The translations under genes were made by a program, and so were the position numbers. Of a stretch of 64,000 nucleotides of DNA, positions 36,165 through 43,992 are shown in pieces (the stretch's first letter is position 1; every line of letters begins with the position of its first letter). The notes below the pieces were generated by a model, which saw only the letters and a program-made list of their open reading frames with translations, made no database searches and was not told the origin of the DNA. Source of the stretch: Ensifer sp. IC3342 (GTDB lineage: Bacteria; Pseudomonadota; Alphaproteobacteria; Rhizobiales; Rhizobiaceae); NCBI RefSeq assembly GCF_020193655.1, contig NZ_JADYVE010000002.1, positions 616,837 to 680,836 on the forward strand, read 5' to 3'.

Positions 36165-37349
36165 ATGCGTGTGTTGCGGGACGATGCCCTCGAATCCGGC
36201 GATCAGCGTCTGGGTACGCGCTTCTGGATATTCCCCCAACCCCCCTTCATTCCAGGATATGAACAGCCGGATCGTGTCTGGCTACCGATACCAAGGGACG
36301 AGATCGGCGAGGGGCCGAGTGACGCGATGATGTATGTCGTCGATCCGGTCTACGACAAGCAACCCTACGGCTTCGACCGGCTGCCGCCTTTTCGGGGCGC
36401 CATGCACTCGCCGGCTACCCCAGGTCCGGACCGTCATTTCGACTATATCTCTCCGGACTCGCGGGCCTTCCTTTCAGTCCATGCCTATGCCTGTGTGCAC
36501 TTCGTTCTCTCCATTTGGCAGAACTATATCGGTCGCCCGATTCGATGGTTCTTCGACCAGACATTTCCGCGGCTCGAGATCGTCTCTTTTGTGAACTGGG
36601 ACAATGCACAGGCGGGCTACGGCTTCCTGGAACTCGGCTGTTCGGACACTGATGGGATCAGGCGGCCTTACGCGCTGAATTTCGACACGATCGCCCACGA
36701 GATCGGACACCTTATCCTTCTTTCGGAAACCGATGTCCCAACCGCGCTGACGCGAGAGGGCGACTTCTTTCCGTTTTCGGAAGCCTTTTCCGATGTCGTG
36801 TCATTGATTTCGTTCCTGCATTTCGACTCCGCGATCGACCGACTGCTCAGGCGTACCAAGGGCAACCTCCTGCTGTACAACGAGCTCAACCGTTTCGCTG
36901 AGACGAGCCCGGAGAGCCAGATCCGTCTCGCTACCAATTTCCGCCGCATGTCGGAGGTGACGCGTGAGGTGCATGACCGCGCGCTTCCTTTCGTTGGCGC
37001 CATCTTCGACTCGATCGTGGAGATCTATCATCGGGAACTGGTTGCGCGCGACTGCGCCGATAGGGGACTCCTTGATATCGACCTTCGACATCTGGCGCGG
37101 GACGACTTCGAACGCTTTCGGACGGCGACGGCGGAGGCGTTTCGGATCAAGCCGATGATCTTCGGACTCGCACTGAGAGCTGCCCGCGACGCAGTGGGGC
37201 AGGCGCTTGCAGGCTCGCTCAGGACGCTCGATCCGGATACCTTGCGATTGGATCAGGCCGCGACTGCCGTCATTGCCGCGGCCAGCCAGCCGGCTGCGAC
37301 GGTGCTGGAATCCAACTTCGTATGGCGTGAGATCATCGTTTCAAGATAG
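36165..37349 (+). CDS. HEIGH metallopeptidase in the YcaO-TfuA operon
   Basis: 394 residues from ATG 36165 (GGGAGG at 36149; an earlier TTG at 36132 has no such site). Zinc motif HEIGH at 178-182 with SEAFSD (Glu206) as the third ligand region, gluzincin style. Shares DxIAHExxH...EAFxDxV...HF and EVHDRxxxxVxAxF with the 711-residue peptidase at 11099 but lacks its C-terminal extension. No signal peptide. Its place after tfuA suggests it processes the modified peptide or protein. Confidence 0.78.
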   Translation: MRVLRDDALESGDQRLGTRFWIFPQPPFIPGYEQPDRVWLPIPRDEIGEGPSDAMMYVVDPVYDKQPYGFDRLPPFRGAMHSPATPGPDRHFDYISPDSRAFLSVHAYACVHFVLSIWQNYIGRPIRWFFDQTFPRLEIVSFVNWDNAQAGYGFLELGCSDTDGIRRPYALNFDTIAHEIGHLILLSETDVPTALTREGDFFPFSEAFSDVVSLISFLHFDSAIDRLLRRTKGNLLLYNELNRFAETSPESQIRLATNFRRMSEVTREVHDRALPFVGAIFDSIVEIYHRELVARDCADRGLLDIDLRHLARDDFERFRTATAEAFRIKPMIFGLALRAARDAVGQALAGSLRTLDPDTLRLDQAATAVIAAASQPAATVLESNFVWREIIVSR

Positions 37350-37368
37350 GGCAGCAAAGGAGAGGAAG

Positions 37369-38064
37369 ATGAGCGAGTGTTGCAGCCATCCCGGGGTCGG
37401 CAAAAAGCTAGATGATCTGTCCGAGCCAATCTATGAGACCTACAATCCAAGCGAAGTGCGCCTCTACGGTCGCCCAGCTCTCCGGGAAGAAATTTTCAAG
37501 ATTACCGATGAGCAAATTGGCAAAAAGATAAAAGAATCGGTAAAGGGAATATCGCTTAGCGATGAAGATATAAAGGGATTAATTAGGATCGTAAGAGAGG
37601 CATCCTTCGATACGATTGATACTGATGTTTTGGCAGGAATATTTAACCAGCAGATAGTTCTTACAATACTAGATGATGCGCTTAAGATAAGATATTTGCC
37701 GGTCAGTATAAATATTCCGTCAAAGAACTTTGAGAAGGATAGCGATAGGTATATAAAAAGCATTGGTGTTATATATGGCTACGCTTACGAGGGGCATTGT
37801 TACAAGCTCCCCAAGCCGCAGATCATGTATCTGCCCTCCGAGCCGCGGAAAATTCTCGGTGGCGATTGCGGCTGTGATTGCGGATATGTTCCGGAACTTG
37901 GCTACGCCGTCTGGCAGATAGACAAGCTTGAGCGCGTTGTGGCGCTGGACGTCCGATCCGACGACGTTAAGACCCTGGTGCTGGACGAAAACATGCCTGG
38001 GAACCGTTCGCCGATGGCCTACGCGCAGACGATGGCTCTTGCGCCCCAACGGCATCGCGACTGA
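37369..38064 (+). CDS. Cys-motif protein of the YcaO-TfuA operon, candidate substrate
   Basis: 231 residues, family not recognised. Starts MSECCSHPG from ATG 37369 after AAGGAG. Residues 41-135 (37489-37773) are encoded by markedly AT-rich DNA with many AAA, ATA and AGA codons; the ends are GC-rich like the neighbours. Near residue 160 is [22 protein letters not shown] with Cys167, 169 and 171 just after a Gly-Gly. Such a Gly/Cys-rich segment is what YcaO enzymes modify, and Gly-Gly is a common leader cleavage site, so it could be the modified protein or a large precursor. It could equally be an immunity or partner protein. Confidence 0.6.
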   Translation: MSECCSHPGVGKKLDDLSEPIYETYNPSEVRLYGRPALREEIFKITDEQIGKKIKESVKGISLSDEDIKGLIRIVREASFDTIDTDVLAGIFNQQIVLTILDDALKIRYLPVSINIPSKNFEKDSDRYIKSIGVIYGYAYEGHCYKLPKPQIMYLPSEPRKILGGDCGCDCGYVPELGYAVWQIDKLERVVALDVRSDDVKTLVLDENMPGNRSPMAYAQTMALAPQRHRD

Positions 38065-38149
38065 CGGATTGCACTTTTTAAGCGGCGCCCTACGGCGATA
38101 AAGTCGAGTGTCTGCCACAGGGACTCCGCGGATAAGGGCGTAGAAAGAG

Positions 38150-38427
38150 CGGCCATGATCTTGTGACCGGAACCTCGAGTTATGTCGGCGGTGCCGTGTT
38201 CCCTGATCTCCCTGGCCGCCTCGGCGGAGCCCTGTGCGAGTTCGCGCACTTCCTGCGCGACGACGGGATCCCTTGGCGGCTTCGCCTGCCCGCGCGGCCT
38301 CTACGCCCGCATTCAGTGCGAGCAGATTGGTCTGGAAGGCAATGTCGTCGATGACGCCGATGATGTTGGAGATCTTCGAGGACTGTCCGGTCCGGCCCAT
38401 GGAGAGTGATTCTTGGAGTGACTGCAT
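38150..38427 (-). pseudogene. Remnant of a methyl-accepting chemotaxis protein
   Basis: The signalling tip [20 protein letters not shown] and [17 protein letters not shown] is read from the minus strand between about 38385 and 38265, then the frame changes to [20 protein letters not shown] before similarity is lost. Only some 65 residues of a protein normally over 500 long remain. No start or sensor domain is present. Confidence 0.85.
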
Positions 38428-38500
38428 GCTTCCTTGAAGTGACCCGCTTCAAGGAAGCTTGCAGTAGAGCGCCGTACGCGTCTTTCAAGCGCACGACGCC
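38416..38500. repeat. Palindromic repeat, divergent RIME type
   Basis: ctgcatgcttccttgaagtg and cttcaaggaagcttgcag form a near-perfect hairpin, followed by a degenerate tagagcgccgtacgcgtc core. It abuts the chemotaxis remnant and the EF-hand gene. Confidence 0.7.
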
Positions 38501-38522
38501 ACAGGCGGTTGACGCAGTGCCC

Positions 38523-38876
38523 CTACTGGAGATTGCCGTCGCCGCTGCGGTCGGCGGCCTTGAAGTCGGCCATGACCCTGTTCAGGAACTCGTTTTGCGT
38601 AAGACTGCCGTCACGGTTGGCGTCAGTGGCGGCGAACTGCTGCGCGTTCAGAATTTGGCCCACTTCTTCTTGGCGCAGGCTGCCGTCCTTGTTCTTGTCC
38701 AGAGTCACGAAGGCCGATGTCATGAAGGCCTGGTACTCGGACTGGTCGATTGCGCCATTCCTGTTACGGTCGAGCCGATCCATTTGGCCCTGGTTCATAG
38801 CCGCCGGTTGAGTTTGCGCCAAGGCCGGAATGGCCTGTGAAAGTGCGAATGCGGTCAGTACCACAATCCTTTTCAT
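38523..38876 (-). CDS. Secreted EF-hand calcium-binding protein
   Basis: 117 residues, signal peptide about 1-21 (MKRIVVLTAFALSQAIPALA). Three full EF-hand loops: DRNRNGAIDQSEY, DKNKDGSLRQEEV and DANRDGSLTQNEF; a fourth, DRSGDGNLQ, ends at the C-terminus and is truncated. Likely a periplasmic calcium-binding protein. An upstream extension to 39035 overlaps the neighbour and is Arg-rich, so ATG 38876 is used. Confidence 0.88.
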   Translation of the reverse strand: MKRIVVLTAFALSQAIPALAQTQPAAMNQGQMDRLDRNRNGAIDQSEYQAFMTSAFVTLDKNKDGSLRQEEVGQILNAQQFAATDANRDGSLTQNEFLNRVMADFKAADRSGDGNLQ

Positions 38877-38893
38877 AATCCCGGCCCTTCGCA

Positions 38894-39133
38894 TCAATAG
38901 CAGGTCAAGGCATTGCCGCCTGCCGCGCCCAGCGTGGCGCCGGTGCCAACAGCCCAGAGTTGCCCGGTTCCCGCGCCAATGGTGGAGCCGACCAGGCCTC
39001 CGACAACCGCTCCGCCGACCGTGCCGGCGATGCACCCGAACTCGCCAGCTCGGGTGCTGGAGGTCGTCGCAGATTGGCAGCCGGACAAGGTGACGCCGCC
39101 TGCGAGGATGAAAACTACCGTGAGCTTGTTCAT
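38894..39133 (-). CDS. Small glycine-zipper lipoprotein
   Basis: 79 residues. Lipoprotein signal with lipobox LSGC (Cys19). Mature part is a glycine zipper (GCIAGTVGGAVVGGLVGSTIGAGTG), as in small outer-membrane lipoproteins of the SlyB/YMGG kind. Ribosome site GGAGGA just upstream of ATG 39133. EF-hand gene follows after 17 bases on the same strand. Confidence 0.82.
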   Translation of the reverse strand: MNKLTVVFILAGGVTLSGCQSATTSSTRAGEFGCIAGTVGGAVVGGLVGSTIGAGTGQLWAVGTGATLGAAGGNALTCY

Positions 39134-39422
39134 TTTTTCCTCCAAGTATATCCGCGAGAGAACAACAAGATCGGCGGACGCGCCATTTTCTGGCGCCGGA
39201 TGGAAATAAGCTTCTGAATATGCATCTCGGATAACGAGAAGCTCTTCTGCTCGGTCAGAAGCATAACGCTGCCAAGACATGCAGACCGTCGCTAAAGACG
39301 TGTTCGGTCGCGCCCAAAGATTACTGCCGCATCGGGGCGATGACAATTGTCAGCGCCTCTTCTGCTCGTCAAATATTACGACAAGTTGTATCGGTTTGTG
39401 GTCAACCTGAACGTTTTATTCT

Positions 39423-40088
39423 CTATTCGGATGCGATCAGGCCCGCGAGAACGGCCTTGGCAACGGCCTGAAAGCGATTATGGGCACCGAACTTGCGGAT
39501 GATTCCGGATTCCAGTGTGAGGGCTGCGGTCAGGTCCATGTCCATCAGCTCGGCTATGCGGGAGGCGGGATAACCTTCGGCCATGAAGCCAAGGCAATCG
39601 GACTCGATCGGCGACAGGTGGACGTGCTCCGCGTCCGTCGGACCGTCTTCGCCCTCCGCCGATCTCGCTTCGAGCAGCTCGGCGATTTTTTGCATCTGGC
39701 GGCGGAGGATCGATTGCTGGGCAGCGAGTTCGCGGCGACGCGCCTGCAAGGCGGCGTCGAACAACGCGTCTGCGCGTGCCTGGCTTTCAGCGCGATCGAG
39801 TGCCGCCATCAGTTCCTGGATCGCGGCGATCGGCATGTCGATCTCGCGGCAGGCGTTGATCACCGCCATGCGGCGGATATGGTCCTCGCCGTAAACGCGC
39901 ATCGGCCCCATGCGCGCAGCGGTCAGCAAGCCCTTCTCTTCATAGAAATGCAATGTCCGGTGTGTCACCCCGAAAACCTCGGCCATCTCGGCGATGGCGA
40001 GCCGGTCGTCCGGACCATGGTAGGGTACGGGCAGTTGCGGCAGAAAGCCGAAGGGGGCGTCCGCTTGTTTCCTGGAATCCTGCGACAT
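39423..40088 (-). CDS. MerR-type regulator with C-terminal LuxR-like HTH
   Basis: 221 residues from ATG 40088. N-terminal MerR HTH (LAIAEMAEVFGVTHRTLHFYEEKGLL), a coiled-coil dimer helix (about 110-160), then LSPIESDCLGFMAEGYPASRIAELMDM and FGAHNRFQAVAKAVLAGLI, which look like a GerE/LuxR-type HTH. Cysteine clusters of metal-sensing MerR proteins are absent. The 340 bases upstream of it, before the repeat at 40443, hold no gene I can support. Confidence 0.8.
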   Translation of the reverse strand: MSQDSRKQADAPFGFLPQLPVPYHGPDDRLAIAEMAEVFGVTHRTLHFYEEKGLLTAARMGPMRVYGEDHIRRMAVINACREIDMPIAAIQELMAALDRAESQARADALFDAALQARRRELAAQQSILRRQMQKIAELLEARSAEGEDGPTDAEHVHLSPIESDCLGFMAEGYPASRIAELMDMDLTAALTLESGIIRKFGAHNRFQAVAKAVLAGLIASE

Positions 40089-40442
40089 TTCCGATGTCCC
40101 CCGTTCCGAACCCGCCGGCGCCGCGGCTGAGGCTGCTTCCTCCAGCCAAGCGTCCAGCCGATCGCCGACCTCGACACCTGCTGCTCGTGGGACACATCCG
40201 TGCGCAGGCACGGCTACTGCTGACCAATGTGCATGTCTGCGACGAAACCTGACGCCGCAGGTCCGTTAGCTGGAGCCCCGTCACGCATTCGCCCGAACGC
40301 GCGGTGCTCCAGTGAGCAACCCGGCATGAAATCCAACGCACGCATTCACGGTAAGTGCGAATCACGCAAATGAACAGTCCTTAATATTGCCAGGAAAAAC
40401 GCTGCTTCGGACGCAGTGCCGCAGGTGCAAGCGAACTCACCT

Positions 40443-40560
40443 GGTGCATGTCGCCCAAAAGTGTGCGGCGGTTTTGGGACAACGACATGCATAAAAACAA
40501 GGACCCAAAGCGCGTCGCATGCGTCTGATTAAACGCGACGCGCGTTGGTACGCGCGACAT
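40443..40560. repeat. gcatgtcgcccaaaagtgt-family palindromic repeat
   Basis: gcatgtcgcccaaaagtgtg pairs with cggttttgggacaacgacatgc, then ataaaaacaaggacccaaagcgcgtcgc and a second palindrome, gcgtcgcatgcgtctgattaaacgcgacgcgc. A near-identical element is at 62651 and inverted relatives at 43622 and 55330. Confidence 0.85.
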
Positions 40561-40563
40561 GCA

Positions 40564-41676
40564 TCAATGGCCGATGATCTTGAGCGGGCTGTTGGCGGAA
40601 ATGATGAAGAACGGCTCGTCGCTCCTGAGCGGACCGAGCTTCTGCTGGCAGTCCCACGCCTTCTCAAAACTGTCGCGCGTGAGCAGCCGGCGGTAGCGCG
40701 CGGTCACGGTCATGCATTCCATGAGCGTGCTCTGAACCTTCTCTGCGGCGGCATGGGCGTAGATCTCGCCGTCGAGTGCAAAAAGCTGCGCGGCGAGCGA
40801 GGTGCTCTCGTAGAGAATGTCCGGCTCACTCGTCAGCCGTTCCGCAGTGATGAAGTCGCTCCGCAGCGGAATGCCTTCACCGTCATGCGATAGCGTGACG
40901 CGGATGCCTGCCGCCGGGGCGTCGTACCAGGTGAGAGTGAGCGAGAAAGAGAGAGCCTGATTGCTGGAAGCGGGTGCGCCTTCGCCCTCGATCGCGTTCG
41001 CCTTTGCGAGCGTCTTGTGGCGAAGGGCCGCCTCGTGCAGCGCCTTTGCGAATTGCCTGGTGCCCTTATGTTCCGGGCCGGACACGCTGACTCTGACGGA
41101 CGGTAGGCCGCGGATGGCTGCCATGGGACCCGCGACAAGCTTGGCCTCCGCGTCGAGATCCAGTTTCATTTCGGGCGAGGGCAGGGGGGCGAAGAGGAGC
41201 AGCGGCAACACGCTGAGTACCGCCCAGGGAGAAGAGAAGGGAGCCGGCTGCCACGGAGCGCGGCGCCCGGACGACGAACGACCGGCGCTCTTTTCCTTTC
41301 GGTCCGAAACTGTGCCGGCGTCGGTGACATACACGCGACGATACTCCGGTACATAGGTTCCCTTCGGAATGGTGATCTGCCACTTCTCTCCGGCGCCTTC
41401 GGTCTCGTAGAAGGCCTTGAGCAGCTTGCGCAACTTGCCGGCATGGACGCGGACAAGTGGGTCGCCGTCGGCATTGAAGCTCTGGTCTCGGCCAAAGACG
41501 TCGACGCCGATCGAATAGCCCTTGAGCTGGGCGCCTTCGCCGATCATTTCCTTTTCGACAACATAGGCGAGGAAAGCGCGCAGCCTTTCGGACCGCCGAA
41601 AGCTGCGGCTGTCGAGAACCCGGCGTAGCGCCAGCCGGATTGTCTCGTCGCAGGGCCTTTCGGCTGGCGTCATCAA
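40564..41676 (-). CDS. Membrane-anchored winged-helix-like regulator, no TPR domain
   Basis: 370 residues. The N-terminus (SRSFRRSERLRAFLAYVVEKE, LKGYSIGVDVFGRDQSFNADGDPLVRVHAGKLRKLL) is the domain found in many rhizobial TPR and adenylate-cyclase-like proteins. One membrane segment (about 148-165), then an unrecognised periplasmic domain. The usual TPR part is absent and the stop lies exactly at the edge of the repeat at 40443-40560, so the gene may have been shortened by it. Confidence 0.7.
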   Translation of the reverse strand: MMTPAERPCDETIRLALRRVLDSRSFRRSERLRAFLAYVVEKEMIGEGAQLKGYSIGVDVFGRDQSFNADGDPLVRVHAGKLRKLLKAFYETEGAGEKWQITIPKGTYVPEYRRVYVTDAGTVSDRKEKSAGRSSSGRRAPWQPAPFSSPWAVLSVLPLLLFAPLPSPEMKLDLDAEAKLVAGPMAAIRGLPSVRVSVSGPEHKGTRQFAKALHEAALRHKTLAKANAIEGEGAPASSNQALSFSLTLTWYDAPAAGIRVTLSHDGEGIPLRSDFITAERLTSEPDILYESTSLAAQLFALDGEIYAHAAAEKVQSTLMECMTVTARYRRLLTRDSFEKAWDCQQKLGPLRSDEPFFIISANSPLKIIGH

Positions 41677-41912
41677 TGTAGCTCCAAAGGATACGGGCCG
41701 GAACCGAGATTGCCGGGAAGAAACAACTTAAATCTGATTCGGAGCTTAGGCCCAAAAATGGCGGTTGTCAGGTTCGATGACGATTAATCGCACTTTTTCT
41801 GAAATACGCGACTCAGGCCTGTGGCCGGGCATCGGCAGGATCGCGCTCCCCCCGCCGGGTGTGACGGGAGAGCGCGTGCAGATCGCGAATGCGAGGACGG
41901 TCGGCGGCGCTT

Positions 41913-42617
41913 TCACCCGCCGTTGGGGTATTCGAGCTTCGGATACCAATCCTTGCCGCGGCCTTCGGGGGTGGTGTCGAGAAGGGTCCACAGTGGGTCG
42001 AGATCCGGTGCGCCGCGCGGGTCCTGGCCGGGATCGGCCACCTGGCCGTTCATTTCGCCGCTCCAGAAATGCCGGATGGTGCCGTCGCGGCGGGTGAAGA
42101 CCGTGTAGCCCGGGACATCCGCATCCTCGGCGCTGACATAATCGCGAGTGAAGGCGCCGTCTCCATCAGAATAGACCTTGAGCTGGGTCCACCCGCGGTC
42201 CTTCTTTGCAGCCACCAGCCGCTCGATCGGCGAGCGAGCAACCAGGGCGAGCGCGACGCGCTGCTCTATATCCGGGACCTTGCGCTCCCATGCTCCCATC
42301 AGCGAGGTGCACATGGGACAGGGCTTTTCGCGCTTCGGGCCGAACATGTAGCTGTAGATGATGAGTGTATCCTTGCCGCCGAAAAGATCGGCAAGCGTGA
42401 CGGGCCCGTTCTCACCCTCGAAACGATAGTCCTTGGTAACTTCGCCGCCCGGCGGCAGTTGCCGGCGCAGTTCAGCCACGCGCTCGATGTGACGCCTGAG
42501 TTCGATTTCCTCCGCCAGAAGCGCATTGCGGGCCTGTCGATAGTCGTCGCTTTCATTGGGAAAGCTGGCGTGGTTTCTTGCCGCCAGCTCCGTTGCCGGG
42601 ATGAGTGTGGTCGTCAT
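41913..42617 (-). CDS. DUF899 thioredoxin-like protein
   Basis: 234 residues from ATG 42617. Contains the DUF899 core: FEGENGPVTLADLFGGKDTLIIYSYMFG, then CPMCTSLMGAW (CxxC) and DVPGYTVFTRRDGTIRHFWSGE. Thioredoxin-like fold, likely a redox protein; the exact role is unknown. Start MTTTLIPATEL is preferred over a Met 12 codons earlier because AGGAGG lies just before it. Confidence 0.88.
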   Translation of the reverse strand: MTTTLIPATELAARNHASFPNESDDYRQARNALLAEEIELRRHIERVAELRRQLPPGGEVTKDYRFEGENGPVTLADLFGGKDTLIIYSYMFGPKREKPCPMCTSLMGAWERKVPDIEQRVALALVARSPIERLVAAKKDRGWTQLKVYSDGDGAFTRDYVSAEDADVPGYTVFTRRDGTIRHFWSGEMNGQVADPGQDPRGAPDLDPLWTLLDTTPEGRGKDWYPKLEYPNGG

Positions 42618-42667
42618 GATCGCCTCCTCTCGCTCTCTCCGATTTACCTTCATCCTGCCTGATTAAC

Positions 42668-42679
42668 GTTGATATCAAC
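42668..42679. promoter_or_regulatory. Perfect palindrome upstream of the DUF899 gene
   Basis: gttgatatcaac, a 12-base perfect inverted repeat in an AT-rich context (attaac ... ataatt), 50 bases upstream of the DUF899 start. Looks like an operator for a dimeric regulator such as an ArsR or HxlR protein, but no regulator gene is adjacent. Confidence 0.35.
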
Positions 42680-42797
42680 ATAATTTCGCCATGTCAAAAG
42701 GTGGGCGCAACCATGCGAAACGGCGATTCCGGTTTTGCAGAATCTGGGGTAGAACAGCGGCATCGATGATGTCGCCCGCCACTGTGAAAGTTTCGAG

Positions 42798-43550
42798 ATG
42801 CCCGCAAAACTGTCCGTGAACCTGAATGCCGTCGCGATGCTACGCAACCGGCGCGATCTTCCCTGGCCGTCCGTTACCGGCCTCGGCCGCATCGCGCTTC
42901 AGGCGGGGGCGAGCGGGTTGACCGTTCACCCGCGCCCGGACCAGCGCCATATCCGCTTCTCCGACCTCCAGCCTATCCGAGACCTGATCGACGACGAGTT
43001 TCCGCAGACGGAATTCAACATGGAAGGCTTCCCGAACGAGGATTTTCTCCAACTGGTCGAACGGCACGAGCCGGAGCAAGTGACGCTGGTGCCGGACGAT
43101 CCGGCGCAGGCGACTTCGGATCACGGCTGGGATTTTCGCAAGAACTACAGCCTGCTTGGGAATGTGGTCGGGCGGCTGAAGAAAAAGGGCTTTCGCGTTT
43201 CGCTCTTCGCCGATGGCGATCCGGATCCGGAGGCACTGAAGATCGCCAAAGAAACCGGGGCGGACCGGATAGAGCTTTATACCGGCCCCTATGGCGGCTG
43301 CTACGACGATCCTGATAAGGCCGAACGGATCGCCGCAGAACTCGGCCGCACCGCAGAGATCGCGCGTGGTCTCGGCCTCGCCGTCAATGCCGGCCACGAT
43401 CTGACCGTCGCTAACCTGCCGTTGCTGGCAAAGCACATCCCGGCGCTCGCTGAGGTCTCGATCGGCCATGGCGTGACCGCGGACGCGCTGGAATACGGCA
43501 TGGCGGAGACGGTACGCCGCTTCCGCCGTGCCTGCGGTGAAGCGATCTAG
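42798..43550 (+). CDS. pdxJ: Pyridoxine 5'-phosphate synthase
   Basis: Condenses 3-amino-2-oxopropyl phosphate with deoxyxylulose phosphate in vitamin B6 synthesis. 250 residues, TIM barrel: [32 protein letters not shown] (His and Arg of the active site), [28 protein letters not shown] and NAGHDLT (His). No acpS or other B6 gene adjacent. Confidence 0.97.
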   Translation: MPAKLSVNLNAVAMLRNRRDLPWPSVTGLGRIALQAGASGLTVHPRPDQRHIRFSDLQPIRDLIDDEFPQTEFNMEGFPNEDFLQLVERHEPEQVTLVPDDPAQATSDHGWDFRKNYSLLGNVVGRLKKKGFRVSLFADGDPDPEALKIAKETGADRIELYTGPYGGCYDDPDKAERIAAELGRTAEIARGLGLAVNAGHDLTVANLPLLAKHIPALAEVSIGHGVTADALEYGMAETVRRFRRACGEAI

Positions 43551-43621
43551 GCTAAGAAGCGATCCGGGCCAAGGGACGTGTCGCATTCAAACAAATGCGA
43601 CACCCTTTACGTCTCTGGCGT

Positions 43622-43830
43622 TATGCATGTCGTTGTCCCAAAACCGCTGCACACTTTCGGGCGACATGCATTGGGACTGAGCGGTAACAGGATTTTGAAG
43701 AGCTGTTGGTACGCGTCCCTTCGGGACGACGAGCTCTCCGACCCGGAACCGCTCACTGCAAAAATCAGTCCCGGAATTCAAGGTGTTCCAACGCCCCGTC
43801 GAGCGTCTGACTGGACGCAGTCCAGGGCCG
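43622..43830. repeat. Inverted gcatgtcg-family repeat and degenerate RIME core
   Basis: ttatgcatgtcgttgtccca pairs with gggcgacatgcat (43622-43672), the inverse of the element at 40443. Around 43773-43820, attcaaggtgttccaacgcccc and gtctgactggacgcagtcc is a worn RIME core. No gene seen in the 440 bases between pdxJ and the acyltransferase. Confidence 0.7.
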
Positions 43831-43992
43831 TTCGGCGCAGGAGCGTCGGGTCGAAAAACGGCTCAACGGTATTTGAGGGTGCCGGTTTCACAAATGCGTC
43901 CAAAAGCCGGCGTATAGAAGGCCCCCTGATTTTGAATACCCAAATCATGCGTACTCAATTCATTTAAGCGCGCTCTGTTGGGGGGCGTTAAA

